From: Occultella gossypii | Lineage (GTDB): Bacteria; Actinomycetota; Actinomycetes; Actinomycetales; Beutenbergiaceae | NCBI RefSeq assembly: GCF_019947135.1 | Contig: NZ_JAGSHT010000010.1 | Coordinates: forward strand, 434,001-498,000 | Direction of reading: 5' to 3' | Length of the DNA stretch: 64,000 nt | In this document: positions 23,464-31,553 of the stretch, one piece after another | How positions within the stretch are numbered: position 1 is the stretch's first letter | How the letters are laid out: each line of letters opens with the position of its first letter | Program-made: the position numbers and the translations under genes | Notes under the pieces: generated by a model | Seen by the model: the letters and a program-made list of their open reading frames with translations, nothing else | What the model was told of the DNA's origin: nothing | Database searches by the model: none

Positions 23464-24234
23464 TCAGTCCCGGTCCTCGGAGTTGATCGACGACGCCAGT
23501 CGGCGCACCACCGACCGCGGCGCCGCCCGGGACAGGAACGCGATCGCGCGGTAGAGGGCACCCGGCACGCTCATCACGACGCCGCGCTCGAGGTCCCGCA
23601 GCGAGGTGGCGACGAGGTGGTCGACGTCCACGTACATCCAGTCGGGCATCCTCGACATGTCGATCTCGGCGCGGTCGTGGAACTCGGTGCGCACGAACCC
23701 CGGACAGAGCGCCTGGACACGGACGCCGTGGGCGGCGACGTCGGTCGCGAGCCCCTCGGAGAACTGCAGCACCCAGGCCTTCGAGGCCGAGTACGTGCTG
23801 CCTCGGCCGGGCAGCATGGACGCGATCGAGGCGACGTTGATGATCGCGCCGTTGCCGCGCTCGACGAGGCCGGGCAGCGCGGCGTGGGTCAGCCGCAGCA
23901 CGGCCTCGACGTTCACGGCGAGCTGGCGGCGCAGGTCCGCCTCGTCGGCGTTCAGGAACGGCGTGCCGACGGCGAGGCCTGCGTTGTTGACGAGGGTGCG
24001 GATGTCGGGGTGGCGGAGTCGGGCGGCGACGGCGTCCACACCGGCCGAGGTCGCCAGGTCGGCCCCGAGCACCTCAACACTCGGGGCGCCGGTGGCCCGG
24101 CACTCGGCAGCGATCTCCTCGAGTCGACCGGTGCTGCGGGCGACCAGCACCAGGCCGTTGCCCCGCCGCGCGAGGTGCCGGGCGAACGCGAGGCCGATGC
24201 CGGACGAGGCGCCGGTGATGAGAGCGGTGGGCAT
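23464..24234 (-). CDS. Short-chain dehydrogenase/reductase
   Basis: A 256-residue classical SDR. The cofactor loop TGASSGIG is at residues 7-14, NNAG near 88, the catalytic Ser in INVASIASM, and YSASKAW gives the Tyr-x-x-x-Lys pair. PGFVRTEFHD is the usual post-catalytic segment. The family reduces or oxidises alcohol/ketone groups with NAD(P). TACGCT (24241-24246) stops six bases before the ATG. It follows the aminotransferase on the same strand with a 40-bp gap. The substrate is not predictable. Confidence 0.92.
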   Translation of the reverse strand: MPTALITGASSGIGLAFARHLARRGNGLVLVARSTGRLEEIAAECRATGAPSVEVLGADLATSAGVDAVAARLRHPDIRTLVNNAGLAVGTPFLNADEADLRRQLAVNVEAVLRLTHAALPGLVERGNGAIINVASIASMLPGRGSTYSASKAWVLQFSEGLATDVAAHGVRVQALCPGFVRTEFHDRAEIDMSRMPDWMYVDVDHLVATSLRDLERGVVMSVPGALYRAIAFLSRAAPRSVVRRLASSINSEDRD

Positions 24235-24274
24235 GCCGCCAGCGTAAGGCCGGGCACCCGCCGTCGGCCCGTCG

Positions 24275-25465
24275 TCAGCCCGTCGTGAGCCTGGTCAGGC
24301 CGCGCTTGATGCCGCGGACCGCCTGCCCGATGCGCTGTTCGTTCTCGATGAGCGCGAACCGCACGAACCCCTCCCCGCCAGGGCCGAAGCCGACGCCGGG
24401 TGATACGGCCACGTCGCAAGCGTTGACCAGGTGCGTGGCGAACTCGATCGAGTCCATCTCCCGGTAGGGCTCGGGGATCCGCGCCCACGCGAACATGGTG
24501 CCCTTCGGCTTGAGGATGTCCCAGCCGATGCGGGCGAGCCCGTCGTAGAGGGTGTCCCGGCGGGACTCGTAGATCGCGCTGAGCTCGGCCGGGTACTCGG
24601 TGGCCTCGTTCAGGGTGACGGTGGCGGCGATCTGGATCGGCTGGAAGGTGCCGTAGTCGAGGTAGCTCTTCAGCTGGGACAGCGCCTTAATGACGTCCCG
24701 GCGGCCGACCATGAACGCGACCCGCCAGCCGGCCATCGAGTAGGACTTCGTCATCGAGTACAGCTCGACGGCCACCTCGGTGGCACCTTCGCACTGCATG
24801 ATCGACGGCGGCGTCCAGCCGTCGAAGCACATGTCCGCGTAGGCGAGGTCGTGGACCAGGGCGACGTCGCGGTCCCGGGCCCAGTCGACGAGGCGCTGCA
24901 GGTCCGCCAGCTCCACGGTGGAGGTGGTCGGGTTGTGCGGGAAGGACAGCACCACCACCCGTGGCTTGGGCCAGCCCAGCTCCCAGGCCTCCATGACCCG
25001 GTCGATGTAGCCGCCGCCGTCGGTACCGTCGCCGATCGGGACCTGCCGGGTGTCGGCGCCGGCGAAGTACGGCCCCCAGATGTGGATCGGGTAGCTCGGC
25101 GTGGGCACGATCGCGGCGTCGCCGGGGGCCAGCAGCACCCACATCAGGTGGCTGAAGCCCTCCTTCGCGCCGATCGTGGAGAGCACCTCGGCGTCCGGGT
25201 CGAGGGTGACGCCGAACCGCCGCTGGTACAGGTTCGCCACCGCCAGGCGCAGGTTCGGGATGCCGCGCGAGGAGGAGTACCGGTGGTTGCGGGCGTTGTG
25301 GGCGGCCTCGGCCAGCTTGTCGACGGCGATCTGCGGGGACGGCAGGTCCGGGTTGCCGAAGCCGAGGTCGATGACGTCCCGGCCGGCGCGCCGGGCCTCC
25401 AGCTTGAGCCCGTCGATGATCGTGAACACGTACGGGGGCAGACCCTCGATGCGGCGGAAGTCCAT
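24275..25465 (-). CDS. Class I/II PLP-dependent aminotransferase (AlaC-like)
   Basis: A 396-residue fold-type I aminotransferase. PLP-binding features include IDLGFGNPDLPSP, SFPHNPTT, and the Schiff-base lysine in YSMTKSYSMAGWR (about residue 240). The C-terminal FVRFALIENEQRI carries the carboxylate-binding Arg. Sequence style is that of glutamate-pyruvate (alanine) transaminases AlaC/AlaA and related methionine-type enzymes. TAACGT (25472-25477) is six bases from the ATG, suggesting leaderless initiation. It is divergent from a nicotinamidase-like gene. Confidence 0.9.
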   Translation of the reverse strand: MDFRRIEGLPPYVFTIIDGLKLEARRAGRDVIDLGFGNPDLPSPQIAVDKLAEAAHNARNHRYSSSRGIPNLRLAVANLYQRRFGVTLDPDAEVLSTIGAKEGFSHLMWVLLAPGDAAIVPTPSYPIHIWGPYFAGADTRQVPIGDGTDGGGYIDRVMEAWELGWPKPRVVVLSFPHNPTTSTVELADLQRLVDWARDRDVALVHDLAYADMCFDGWTPPSIMQCEGATEVAVELYSMTKSYSMAGWRVAFMVGRRDVIKALSQLKSYLDYGTFQPIQIAATVTLNEATEYPAELSAIYESRRDTLYDGLARIGWDILKPKGTMFAWARIPEPYREMDSIEFATHLVNACDVAVSPGVGFGPGGEGFVRFALIENEQRIGQAVRGIKRGLTRLTTG

Positions 25466-25525
25466 GGCGAAACGTTACCGCCGCGTGCTGTCGAGGCGCC
25501 GCGTGGGAGTGGCACAGTGGGAGTC

Positions 25526-26107
25526 ATGAGCACCGGCAGAGCACTCCTGGTCGTGGACGTCCAACCCACCTTCTGCGAGGGCGGCGCCCTGGCCGTCGAC
25601 GGCGGCAATGCCGTCGCCGATCGGGTCGCCGAGTTCGCCCGCAACCACCGGGACGCCTACGACCTCGTGGTCACCACCCAGGACTGGCACATCGACCCGG
25701 GTGAGCACTTCTCGGACACCCCGGACTTCATCGACTCCTGGCCCCCGCACGGCGTGGCCGGCACCCCCGAGGCGGAACTGCATCCGGCGCTGGCGGACCT
25801 GAACGCGGACGTGGCGGTCAAGAAGGGCGCCTACGAGGCGGCCTACTCCGGATTCGAGGGCACGGACGCCGAGGGCCGCTCGCTCGCCGAGATCCTCACC
25901 GCCGCGGGCATCGCGGACGTGGACGTGGTCGGCATCGCGGAGTCCCACTGCGTCAAGGAGACCGCTCTCGACGCGCTCGACCAGCACCTGCGGACCCGCC
26001 TCTTCACGGACCTGACGGTGCCGGTGAGCCCGCAGCAGGGTGAGGCCGCTCGCGCCGAGCTGGCCGCCGCCGGGGTCGAGCTGTTGCGCTCGGACGAACT
26101 CGGCTAG
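25526..26107 (+). CDS. pncA: Nicotinamidase-like isochorismatase-family hydrolase
   Basis: A 193-residue cysteine hydrolase. The triad is visible as Asp in LLVVDVQPTF, Lys in AVKKGAYEAAYSGF, and Cys in ESHCVKETALDAL. TQDWHIDPGEHF carries metal-binding residues typical of nicotinamidase (Asp, His, His). The enzyme would deamidate nicotinamide to nicotinate for NAD salvage. The usual TDYCV segment reads ESHCV, a small deviation. GGGAG precedes the ATG at 25526. Its TAG stop overlaps the convergent GNAT stop in the shared tetranucleotide CTAG. Confidence 0.85.
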   Translation: MSTGRALLVVDVQPTFCEGGALAVDGGNAVADRVAEFARNHRDAYDLVVTTQDWHIDPGEHFSDTPDFIDSWPPHGVAGTPEAELHPALADLNADVAVKKGAYEAAYSGFEGTDAEGRSLAEILTAAGIADVDVVGIAESHCVKETALDALDQHLRTRLFTDLTVPVSPQQGEAARAELAAAGVELLRSDELG

Positions 26108-26565
26108 ACGCGTTCGGTGGTGGTACGCACCCCGAGGACCTGGCCGAAGACCCGTTCCCCGGTCGGCACGAAACCGCACCGGAGGTAGAACTCCTCGGGC
26201 CCACCCTCGCCCTCCACCCACAGGACGGTGATCCGGTCCCGGCCCCGCCGCCGAGCCTCGCGGGCGACCTCCTCGACCGCGAAGCGGCCCACGCCTCGCC
26301 GCTGCGCGCCCGCCGCGACGTTCAGTCGCCAGATCCCGCACCGAAACGCCTCGAGCTCGTTGTCCGGGTCGAAGTTCGCCATGACGAACCCGACGACCTC
26401 GTCCCCGTCGACGATGGCCCGCGGCCAGGCCGTCGGCGTCACGTACGCCTCGGCGATCGAGTGCACCACCGGGGCGACGAACTGGTCCTGACCGGGGCGG
26501 AGGGGGAACTCGGTGAGGGCGCGCAGGTTCTTCTCGGTCACGTCGTGAAGCTCGAGTCGGCTCAT
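26104..26565 (-). CDS. GNAT-family N-acetyltransferase
   Basis: A 153-residue acetyl-CoA-dependent acetyltransferase. Motif A is visible as IWRLNVAAGAQRRGVGRFAV (the Q/R-x-x-G-x-G/A loop), followed by YLRCGFVPTGE. FDPDNELEAF and WPRAIVDGDEVVGFV form the central sheet. It resembles spermidine/diamine acetyltransferase-type GNATs. The ATG at 26565 starts seven bases after TAGGTT (26573-26578). It overlaps the convergent pncA by four bases. The acceptor is unknown. Confidence 0.88.
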   Translation of the reverse strand: MSRLELHDVTEKNLRALTEFPLRPGQDQFVAPVVHSIAEAYVTPTAWPRAIVDGDEVVGFVMANFDPDNELEAFRCGIWRLNVAAGAQRRGVGRFAVEEVAREARRRGRDRITVLWVEGEGGPEEFYLRCGFVPTGERVFGQVLGVRTTTERV

Positions 26566-26676
26566 CCACCGAAACCTAGCGGCGAGCACCGACACGCGAC
26601 CGGGGGCCGGGTGCGGCGATCGAGGGCGGCCCAAGCTGAGCGTCGGGGGCGATCGAGTGCCGCCGCCGGAGCGGGT

Positions 26677-27135
26677 CTACGCCTCGTCCGACCCGGCCGG
26701 CCCGTCGAGCTCGGGCACCCGACCGATCCCCTGGGCGTCCTCGCCGTGCTCGGCGATGAACGCGGTGAAGATCTCAGTCCGCAGCGTGGCCACCCGCGCC
26801 GCCAACGCCTTGCGCTCGTCCTTCGTGGTGCCTGGCGCGGTGAGCAGTTGGGCCGCGTGCTCGCAATGGGTCAGGCGCTTCGACCACGCCTCGGCGCGGC
26901 GCGACTCGTCGGTGTCGTCGGCGGACTCGGCGAGGTAGGCGACCTGGTCACGGAGCACCTCGATCGTGGCCAGCACATCCTGCGTGGCCGTGCCCTTGCG
27001 CCGGGCGAGCCGGTTGGCCTGGTCCTGGACGCTCTGCCAGATCTCCGGGTTCTGCTTGATCAGTTCGAGCGCCTTCGGCAGGAACGGTCCGATCCACTTG
27101 ATCGTCGCGACGATCGTCTTGCGGTCCACGGCCAT
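26677..27135 (-). CDS. Conserved-looking helical protein of unknown function
   Basis: A 152-residue soluble protein that I do not recognise. It opens with MAVDRKTIVATIKWIGPFLP, followed by long charged helices with heptad-like spacing (WQSVQDQANRLARRKG, EVLRDQVAYLAESADDTDES). There is a single Cys and no signal peptide. The length and codon use fit a real gene. AAGGGGG upstream supports the ATG at 27135. It lies between a GNAT gene and rsmI, all on the minus strand. Confidence 0.7.
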   Translation of the reverse strand: MAVDRKTIVATIKWIGPFLPKALELIKQNPEIWQSVQDQANRLARRKGTATQDVLATIEVLRDQVAYLAESADDTDESRRAEAWSKRLTHCEHAAQLLTAPGTTKDERKALAARVATLRTEIFTAFIAEHGEDAQGIGRVPELDGPAGSDEA

Positions 27136-27197
27136 GGCGGCCCCCTTCCTCCTCCGGGGTGCCCGCGACACCCGACTGGGCCAAGGCTACGTCGTGC

Positions 27198-28067
27198 CTA
27201 CCGGGCCCGCAGGGCAGCCTCGTACAGTTCGCGCCGGCTCACCCCGTGCGCGGCGGCGACGGCGGTGGCCGCCTCCTTGAGCCGCTCCCCCGCCTCGATC
27301 CGGGTCAGCACCTCGGCCACGTGGTCAGCGGGCTCGGAGACCGGCGGCGGCGCTCCTGCGACCACGATCGTGATCTCGCCGCGCACACCTTCGGTGGCCC
27401 ACTCGGCCAGCTCGGCCACGGGTCCGCGGCGCACCTGCTCGTAGGTCTTCGTCAGTTCCCGGCAGACGGCGGCGGCCCGGTCGCCGCCGAACGCGTCGGC
27501 CATCGCGGCGAGCGTGTCCGCGATCCGGTGCGGCGACTCGAAGAACACCATCGTGCGCGGCTCCGCGGCGAGCGCAGCCAGGGCCCGGCCCCGCTCCCCC
27601 GGCTTGCGGGCCACGAAGCCCTCGAACGTGAACCGGTCGCTGGCCAGCCCGGACAGGGCGATGGCGGTGAGGACGGCGCTCGGGCCGGGCACCGCGGTGA
27701 CCCGGACGTCGGCGTCCGCGGCGGCCCGGACCACGCGGAAGCCCGGGTCGGAGACGCCCGGCATGCCGGCGTCGGAGACCACCAGCACGGTGGCGCCCTC
27801 CTGCGCGGCGGCGACGAGGACCTGCGCCCGCTCGGACTCGTTGTGCTCGTGGTAGCTGATCACCCTGGCGGTGAGGGTGACCCCGAGCCGGCCCGCGAGC
27901 GCCCGCAGCCGCCGGGTGTCCTCGGCGGCGATCAGGTCCGCCCGGCCGAGCAGGTCCACCAGGCGCGGCGGAGCGTCCCCGGTGTCCCCGATCGGGGTTG
28001 CCGCGAGCACGATCACCCCGGCTCCGCCGTCGGGATCGGGACCCTCGGACTCGCGATCGATTGCCAC
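27198..28067 (-). CDS. rsmI: 16S rRNA (cytidine1402-2'-O)-methyltransferase
   Basis: A 289-residue SAM-dependent tetrapyrrole-methylase-fold enzyme that 2'-O-methylates C1402 in the ribosomal P site. Motifs: VIVLAATPIGDTGDAPPRLV, ADLIAAEDTRRLRAL, SYHEHNE, VSDAGMPGVSDPG, VPGPSAVLTA, and FFESPHRI. The GTG at 28067 is 33 bp from the divergent pmt start. The rsmI/pmt pair is conserved in actinobacteria, including M. tuberculosis. Confidence 0.95.
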   Translation of the reverse strand: MAIDRESEGPDPDGGAGVIVLAATPIGDTGDAPPRLVDLLGRADLIAAEDTRRLRALAGRLGVTLTARVISYHEHNESERAQVLVAAAQEGATVLVVSDAGMPGVSDPGFRVVRAAADADVRVTAVPGPSAVLTAIALSGLASDRFTFEGFVARKPGERGRALAALAAEPRTMVFFESPHRIADTLAAMADAFGGDRAAAVCRELTKTYEQVRRGPVAELAEWATEGVRGEITIVVAGAPPPVSEPADHVAEVLTRIEAGERLKEAATAVAAAHGVSRRELYEAALRAR

Positions 28068-28087
28068 GCATGCCAGTCTGCCCCACT

Positions 28088-28093
28088 TACACT
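28088..28093 (+). promoter_or_regulatory. -10 box of the pmt promoter (leaderless)
   Basis: TACACT ends seven bases before the GTG at 28101, and no ribosome-binding site is present. Transcription would begin at or next to the start codon. A TTGCCA at 28061-28066 could be the -35 box but the 21-bp spacer is long. Confidence 0.5.
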
Positions 28094-28100
28094 CGTGCGG

Positions 28101-29915
28101 GTGAGCCGGTCAGCAGAGGGGGCGCCCGACGTCGAGGAGGACGCCGGCGCGACCCGGCACACGGACGCGACCGACCTCGACGCTAGCGAGCGCACGGCTG
28201 CGACGGGGGCCACCGGCCCGGGCCACGAGGACCGGACGGAAACTCACCCGCACCACGCAGCCCCCGCCGTCGGGTGGTCCACCCGCGTGCGCCAAGCGCT
28301 GCGCGCGCCGAAGCTGCAGTACGCGGGCCGCACCCAGGAGCAGATCGAGCGGAGCCTGCTCGGCCGGCTGCAGGTGACCTCGATCCCCGGCTCACGGCTG
28401 TGGGCGTGGCTCGGTCCAGCCCTGGTGACGGCGTTCGCGGCGGTGCTCCGGCTGGCGTACCTGGACCGGCCGGCCCGGCTCGTGTTCGACGAGACCTACT
28501 ACGTCAAGCAGGCCTACTCGCTGCTCGCGCTCGGCTACGAGGGCGACTGGAACGAGGAGCCCGACGAGAACTTCGCGGCCGGCGACTACTCCGACCTGCA
28601 GACCACCGCGGACTACGTGGTGCACCCGTCGGTCGGCAAGTGGATGATCGCCGCCGGGATCCGGCTGCTCGGGGTGGACAGCCCGTGGGGCTGGCGGATC
28701 AGCGCCGCGGTCATCGGCATCATCAGCGTGTTCATGCTCGCCCGGATCGGGCGGCGGCTGTTCTCGTCGACGCTGCTCGGCTGCACCGCAGCCCTGTTCC
28801 TGGCGATCGACGGCATCCACATCGTGATGTCCCGGATCTCGATCCTCGACATCTTCCTGTCCTTCTGGGTCCTCGCCGCGTTCGGAGCGCTGCTGCTCGA
28901 CCGGGAGCGACATCGGCGCCGGCTCGCCCGGGCGGCCTCGGTCGAGATCGCCCAACACGGCTCGCTGCGGGACCCGTGGGGCCCGAAGGTCGGCGTGCGC
29001 TGGTGGCTGCTCGTGGCCGGCGTGTGCCTCGGCCTGGCGTGTGGCGTGAAGTGGTCGGGCATCTACGCGGTCGCCGTGTTCGGGTTGTTCGCGGTCGCCT
29101 GGACGATCAGCGCCCGCCGGGCGGTCGGGGTGCGCCTGTGGGTGGGGGCCGGTGCCCTGCGCGACGGCGTACCGGCCTTCCTCGCCATGGTGCCGACGGC
29201 GGCGCTCACCTATGTGCTCACGTGGCTGCCGTGGTGGCTTAACCCGAACTCCTACAACCGCCAGTGGGCCACCGAGGTGAACGCGCTCGCCGACGTGCCC
29301 GAGCGCCCGTGGCTGCCGGACTGGCTGAACTCCTGGTGGGAGTACCACCTGAAGATGTGGGACTTCCACAACAACCTCACGTCCGAGCACACCTACATGT
29401 CGCAGCCGTGGGGATGGCTGATCCAGTGGCGGCCGACCTCGTTCGCATGGCGGTCGGTCGAGTCCGACGCGGGCGCGATGGACCTGTGCGGTGCCGAGCG
29501 GTGCGCGGGGGCGATCCTGGCCGTGGGCAACCCGATCATCTGGTGGGGCGCGGCCCTGGCTCTGGTCCTGGGGGTCTGGGCGGCGCTGCGGCGCCGTGAC
29601 TGGCGGGCCTGGGCGATCCTCGCGGGCTATCTCGCGATGTACGTGCCGTGGTTCGCGTACTCGGAGCGCACCATCTTCACGTTCTACACGGTCGCGTTCG
29701 TGCCGTTCGTGGTGCTGGCGCTGACCTACGTGATCGCCGAGCTGATCGGCCCTGCGGACGTGCCGCTGCGGGAGCGCCGGCCGGGGATCTGGACGGCGGC
29801 GGTGATCGTGGTCCTCGCGCTCGTGGTGTCCGCGTTCTACTGGCCGATCTGGAGCAACCAGTGGGTGCCGTACACGTTCTGGCGCCTGCACATGCTGCTG
29901 CCCACCTGGGTCTGA
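28101..29915 (+). CDS. pmt: Dolichyl-phosphate-mannose-type protein O-mannosyltransferase
   Basis: A 604-residue polytopic membrane enzyme of the GT39/PMT family. It transfers mannose from polyprenyl-phosphate-mannose to secreted proteins on the outer face of the membrane. The first extracellular loop has the essential Asp-Glu in VFDETYYVKQAYSL (D130, E131). About ten hydrophobic segments follow, with the PMT signatures VHPSVGKWMI and AIDGIHIVMSRISILDIFLS. The N-terminal 60 residues are an acidic cytosolic extension. Substrates could include the secreted proteins in this window with Thr/Ser-rich linkers. It starts from GTG at 28101 and ends 10 bp before the convergent nucleotidyltransferase gene. 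Confidence 0.94.
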   Translation: MSRSAEGAPDVEEDAGATRHTDATDLDASERTAATGATGPGHEDRTETHPHHAAPAVGWSTRVRQALRAPKLQYAGRTQEQIERSLLGRLQVTSIPGSRLWAWLGPALVTAFAAVLRLAYLDRPARLVFDETYYVKQAYSLLALGYEGDWNEEPDENFAAGDYSDLQTTADYVVHPSVGKWMIAAGIRLLGVDSPWGWRISAAVIGIISVFMLARIGRRLFSSTLLGCTAALFLAIDGIHIVMSRISILDIFLSFWVLAAFGALLLDRERHRRRLARAASVEIAQHGSLRDPWGPKVGVRWWLLVAGVCLGLACGVKWSGIYAVAVFGLFAVAWTISARRAVGVRLWVGAGALRDGVPAFLAMVPTAALTYVLTWLPWWLNPNSYNRQWATEVNALADVPERPWLPDWLNSWWEYHLKMWDFHNNLTSEHTYMSQPWGWLIQWRPTSFAWRSVESDAGAMDLCGAERCAGAILAVGNPIIWWGAALALVLGVWAALRRRDWRAWAILAGYLAMYVPWFAYSERTIFTFYTVAFVPFVVLALTYVIAELIGPADVPLRERRPGIWTAAVIVVLALVVSAFYWPIWSNQWVPYTFWRLHMLLPTWV

Positions 29916-29925
29916 GCGGCGCCGG

Positions 29926-30711
29926 TCAGTAGTACTCGGCCGGCAGCGCGCCGGTGAGCCACGGAAGCTCGTTGTCCCGGATGAAGGTCGAGAGCGTCTC
30001 CTCCCGGGGCAGGACCCGTGGCAGCCACACCTCGAGCGACCCGATCAGCGCCGCCGCGTCGGCGGGGTCCGCCTGCGCGAGGACCCGCTGCCAGCGCGGG
30101 AGGAACCCGGTTGGCAGGTCCGGCAGGTTGGTGAGGGTGTCGGTGACGTACTTGGGGCCCCGGAGCAGGGTCCGGTTGGCGGCGAGCACGCACCGGGCCG
30201 CAGCCAGCCCCAGGTGCAGGGCGGCGTGCCGGCGCAGGAACTCGTCACCGGACGCGTGCGCCTGCCCGAGGAAGTAGCGACCGTGCAGCCGGGCCTGGGC
30301 GAGGTGGGCGTCCACGCGCCGGTCCCACTCCTGTTCCGGAAGCGTGGCCAGGCCCGCGATGGACGCCTCGATCCCGGGCAGGGCGCTGAACACCACCCGG
30401 GCGCCGGCGAACGAGGCACGGGTGGGGTCGTCCCCGCGGTCCGCCGCGGCCGCGAGGTAACTCGGGCTGGCGAGTTTGATGTCCACGTAGCCGCCCGGGT
30501 AGTCCTCATCGTGACGTTCGCTCCAGGCCAGCCTGTTCGCCTCGGCCGCCGCATCCCAGGCGTCGTCGTCGACCACGAGGTAGACGTCGAGGTCGCTGTC
30601 GGGCCGTTCGGTCCCGCGGGCTACGGAGCCGACGAGCACGACGGCGAGGGTCGTCTCCTGCGCGGCGGCGTCCCGCACGTACCGCGTGAGTGCCGCCTCG
30701 TGGTGCTCCAC
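29926..30711 (-). CDS. MNT-type nucleotidyltransferase-domain protein
   Basis: A 261-residue protein. The N-terminal polymerase-beta-like fold shows the motif LVGSVARGTERPDSDLDVYL, with the G-S and D-x-D metal residues intact, so an active nucleotidyl or adenylyl transferase is plausible. The C-terminal half is helical (HLAQARLHGRYFLGQAHASG, HAALHLGLAAARCVLA), like the HEPN-related part of kanamycin-nucleotidyltransferase-type proteins. The GTG at 30711 is nine bases after the stop of the sugar permease, so it is likely the last gene of the ABC operon. Function and substrate are unknown; it is not an obvious resistance enzyme. Confidence 0.75.
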   Translation of the reverse strand: MEHHEAALTRYVRDAAAQETTLAVVLVGSVARGTERPDSDLDVYLVVDDDAWDAAAEANRLAWSERHDEDYPGGYVDIKLASPSYLAAAADRGDDPTRASFAGARVVFSALPGIEASIAGLATLPEQEWDRRVDAHLAQARLHGRYFLGQAHASGDEFLRRHAALHLGLAAARCVLAANRTLLRGPKYVTDTLTNLPDLPTGFLPRWQRVLAQADPADAAALIGSLEVWLPRVLPREETLSTFIRDNELPWLTGALPAEYY

Positions 30712-30719
30712 CGGCAGCG

Positions 30720-31553
30720 TCAGCCCTTGACCGCGCCGGACGTCATCCCGGCCACGATCTGCCGGTTGAAGACGATGTACATCACCAGCGGCGGGATCGT
30801 GATCAGGAAGATGTTCATGAACAGAAGGTTCCACTGGTTCAGGGTCTGGCTCTGGAAGTTGTACAGCGTGAGCTGGACGGTGGCGTTGTCGCTTCCGGGC
30901 AGGAAGTACAGCGGCCCGGTGAAGTCGTTGAAGACGGCCACGGCCTGCACCACGACGACGGTGACCACCACCGGCTTGAGCAGCGGCAGCACCACCTGGA
31001 AGAAGAGTCGCAGGGGTCCGGCGCCGTCGATGACCGCGGCCTCGTCCAGCTCCTTGGGGATCGTCGAGACGAACGCGCGGAACAGCAGGATGCAGAACGA
31101 GAGGCCGAAGGTGGCCTCGATGAAGATCATCCCGGGCATCGTCTTGAACAGCCCGATGGTCTGCAGCACCCAGATGGTCGGCACCACGGCGGGGGGCACG
31201 ATCAGACCGGCCAGCACGAGGACGTTGACCATCGGGTTCCATCGCGAGGACCGCCGCTGCAGCACGTAGCCCACCATCGCAGCCATGACCACCATGAGGA
31301 CCACCGACGTCACCGTGAGCACGGTGCTGTTCACGAACGCCCGCACCAGCATGTAGTCGCGGGTCTGCATCACGTCGACGACGTTCTGCCACAGCAGCCA
31401 CTCGCTCGGAAGCGAGAGGTCCAGCAGGGACGCCTCCGGCGCGGACTTCGCGGCGGTCAGCACGATGAACGCGAACGGGACCAGGAACACCACGATCGAG
31501 ACGAGCACCGCGACGGCCCCGGTCAGGTTGCGGCGCAGCGCCTTCGCCTTCAT
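30720..31553 (-). CDS. Carbohydrate ABC transporter permease (MalG type)
   Basis: A 277-residue inner-membrane permease of the CUT1 family with six hydrophobic segments. The EAA loop reads ELDEAAVIDGAGPLRLFFQV and docks the ATPase. The C-terminal signature QIVAGMTSGAVKG is typical of MalG-type subunits. Its ATG overlaps the stop of the MalF-type gene (ATGA, 31550-31553), showing translational coupling. No ATP-binding subunit is encoded nearby, so a shared MsiK/UgpC-type ATPase is expected elsewhere. Confidence 0.93.
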   Translation of the reverse strand: MKAKALRRNLTGAVAVLVSIVVFLVPFAFIVLTAAKSAPEASLLDLSLPSEWLLWQNVVDVMQTRDYMLVRAFVNSTVLTVTSVVLMVVMAAMVGYVLQRRSSRWNPMVNVLVLAGLIVPPAVVPTIWVLQTIGLFKTMPGMIFIEATFGLSFCILLFRAFVSTIPKELDEAAVIDGAGPLRLFFQVVLPLLKPVVVTVVVVQAVAVFNDFTGPLYFLPGSDNATVQLTLYNFQSQTLNQWNLLFMNIFLITIPPLVMYIVFNRQIVAGMTSGAVKG

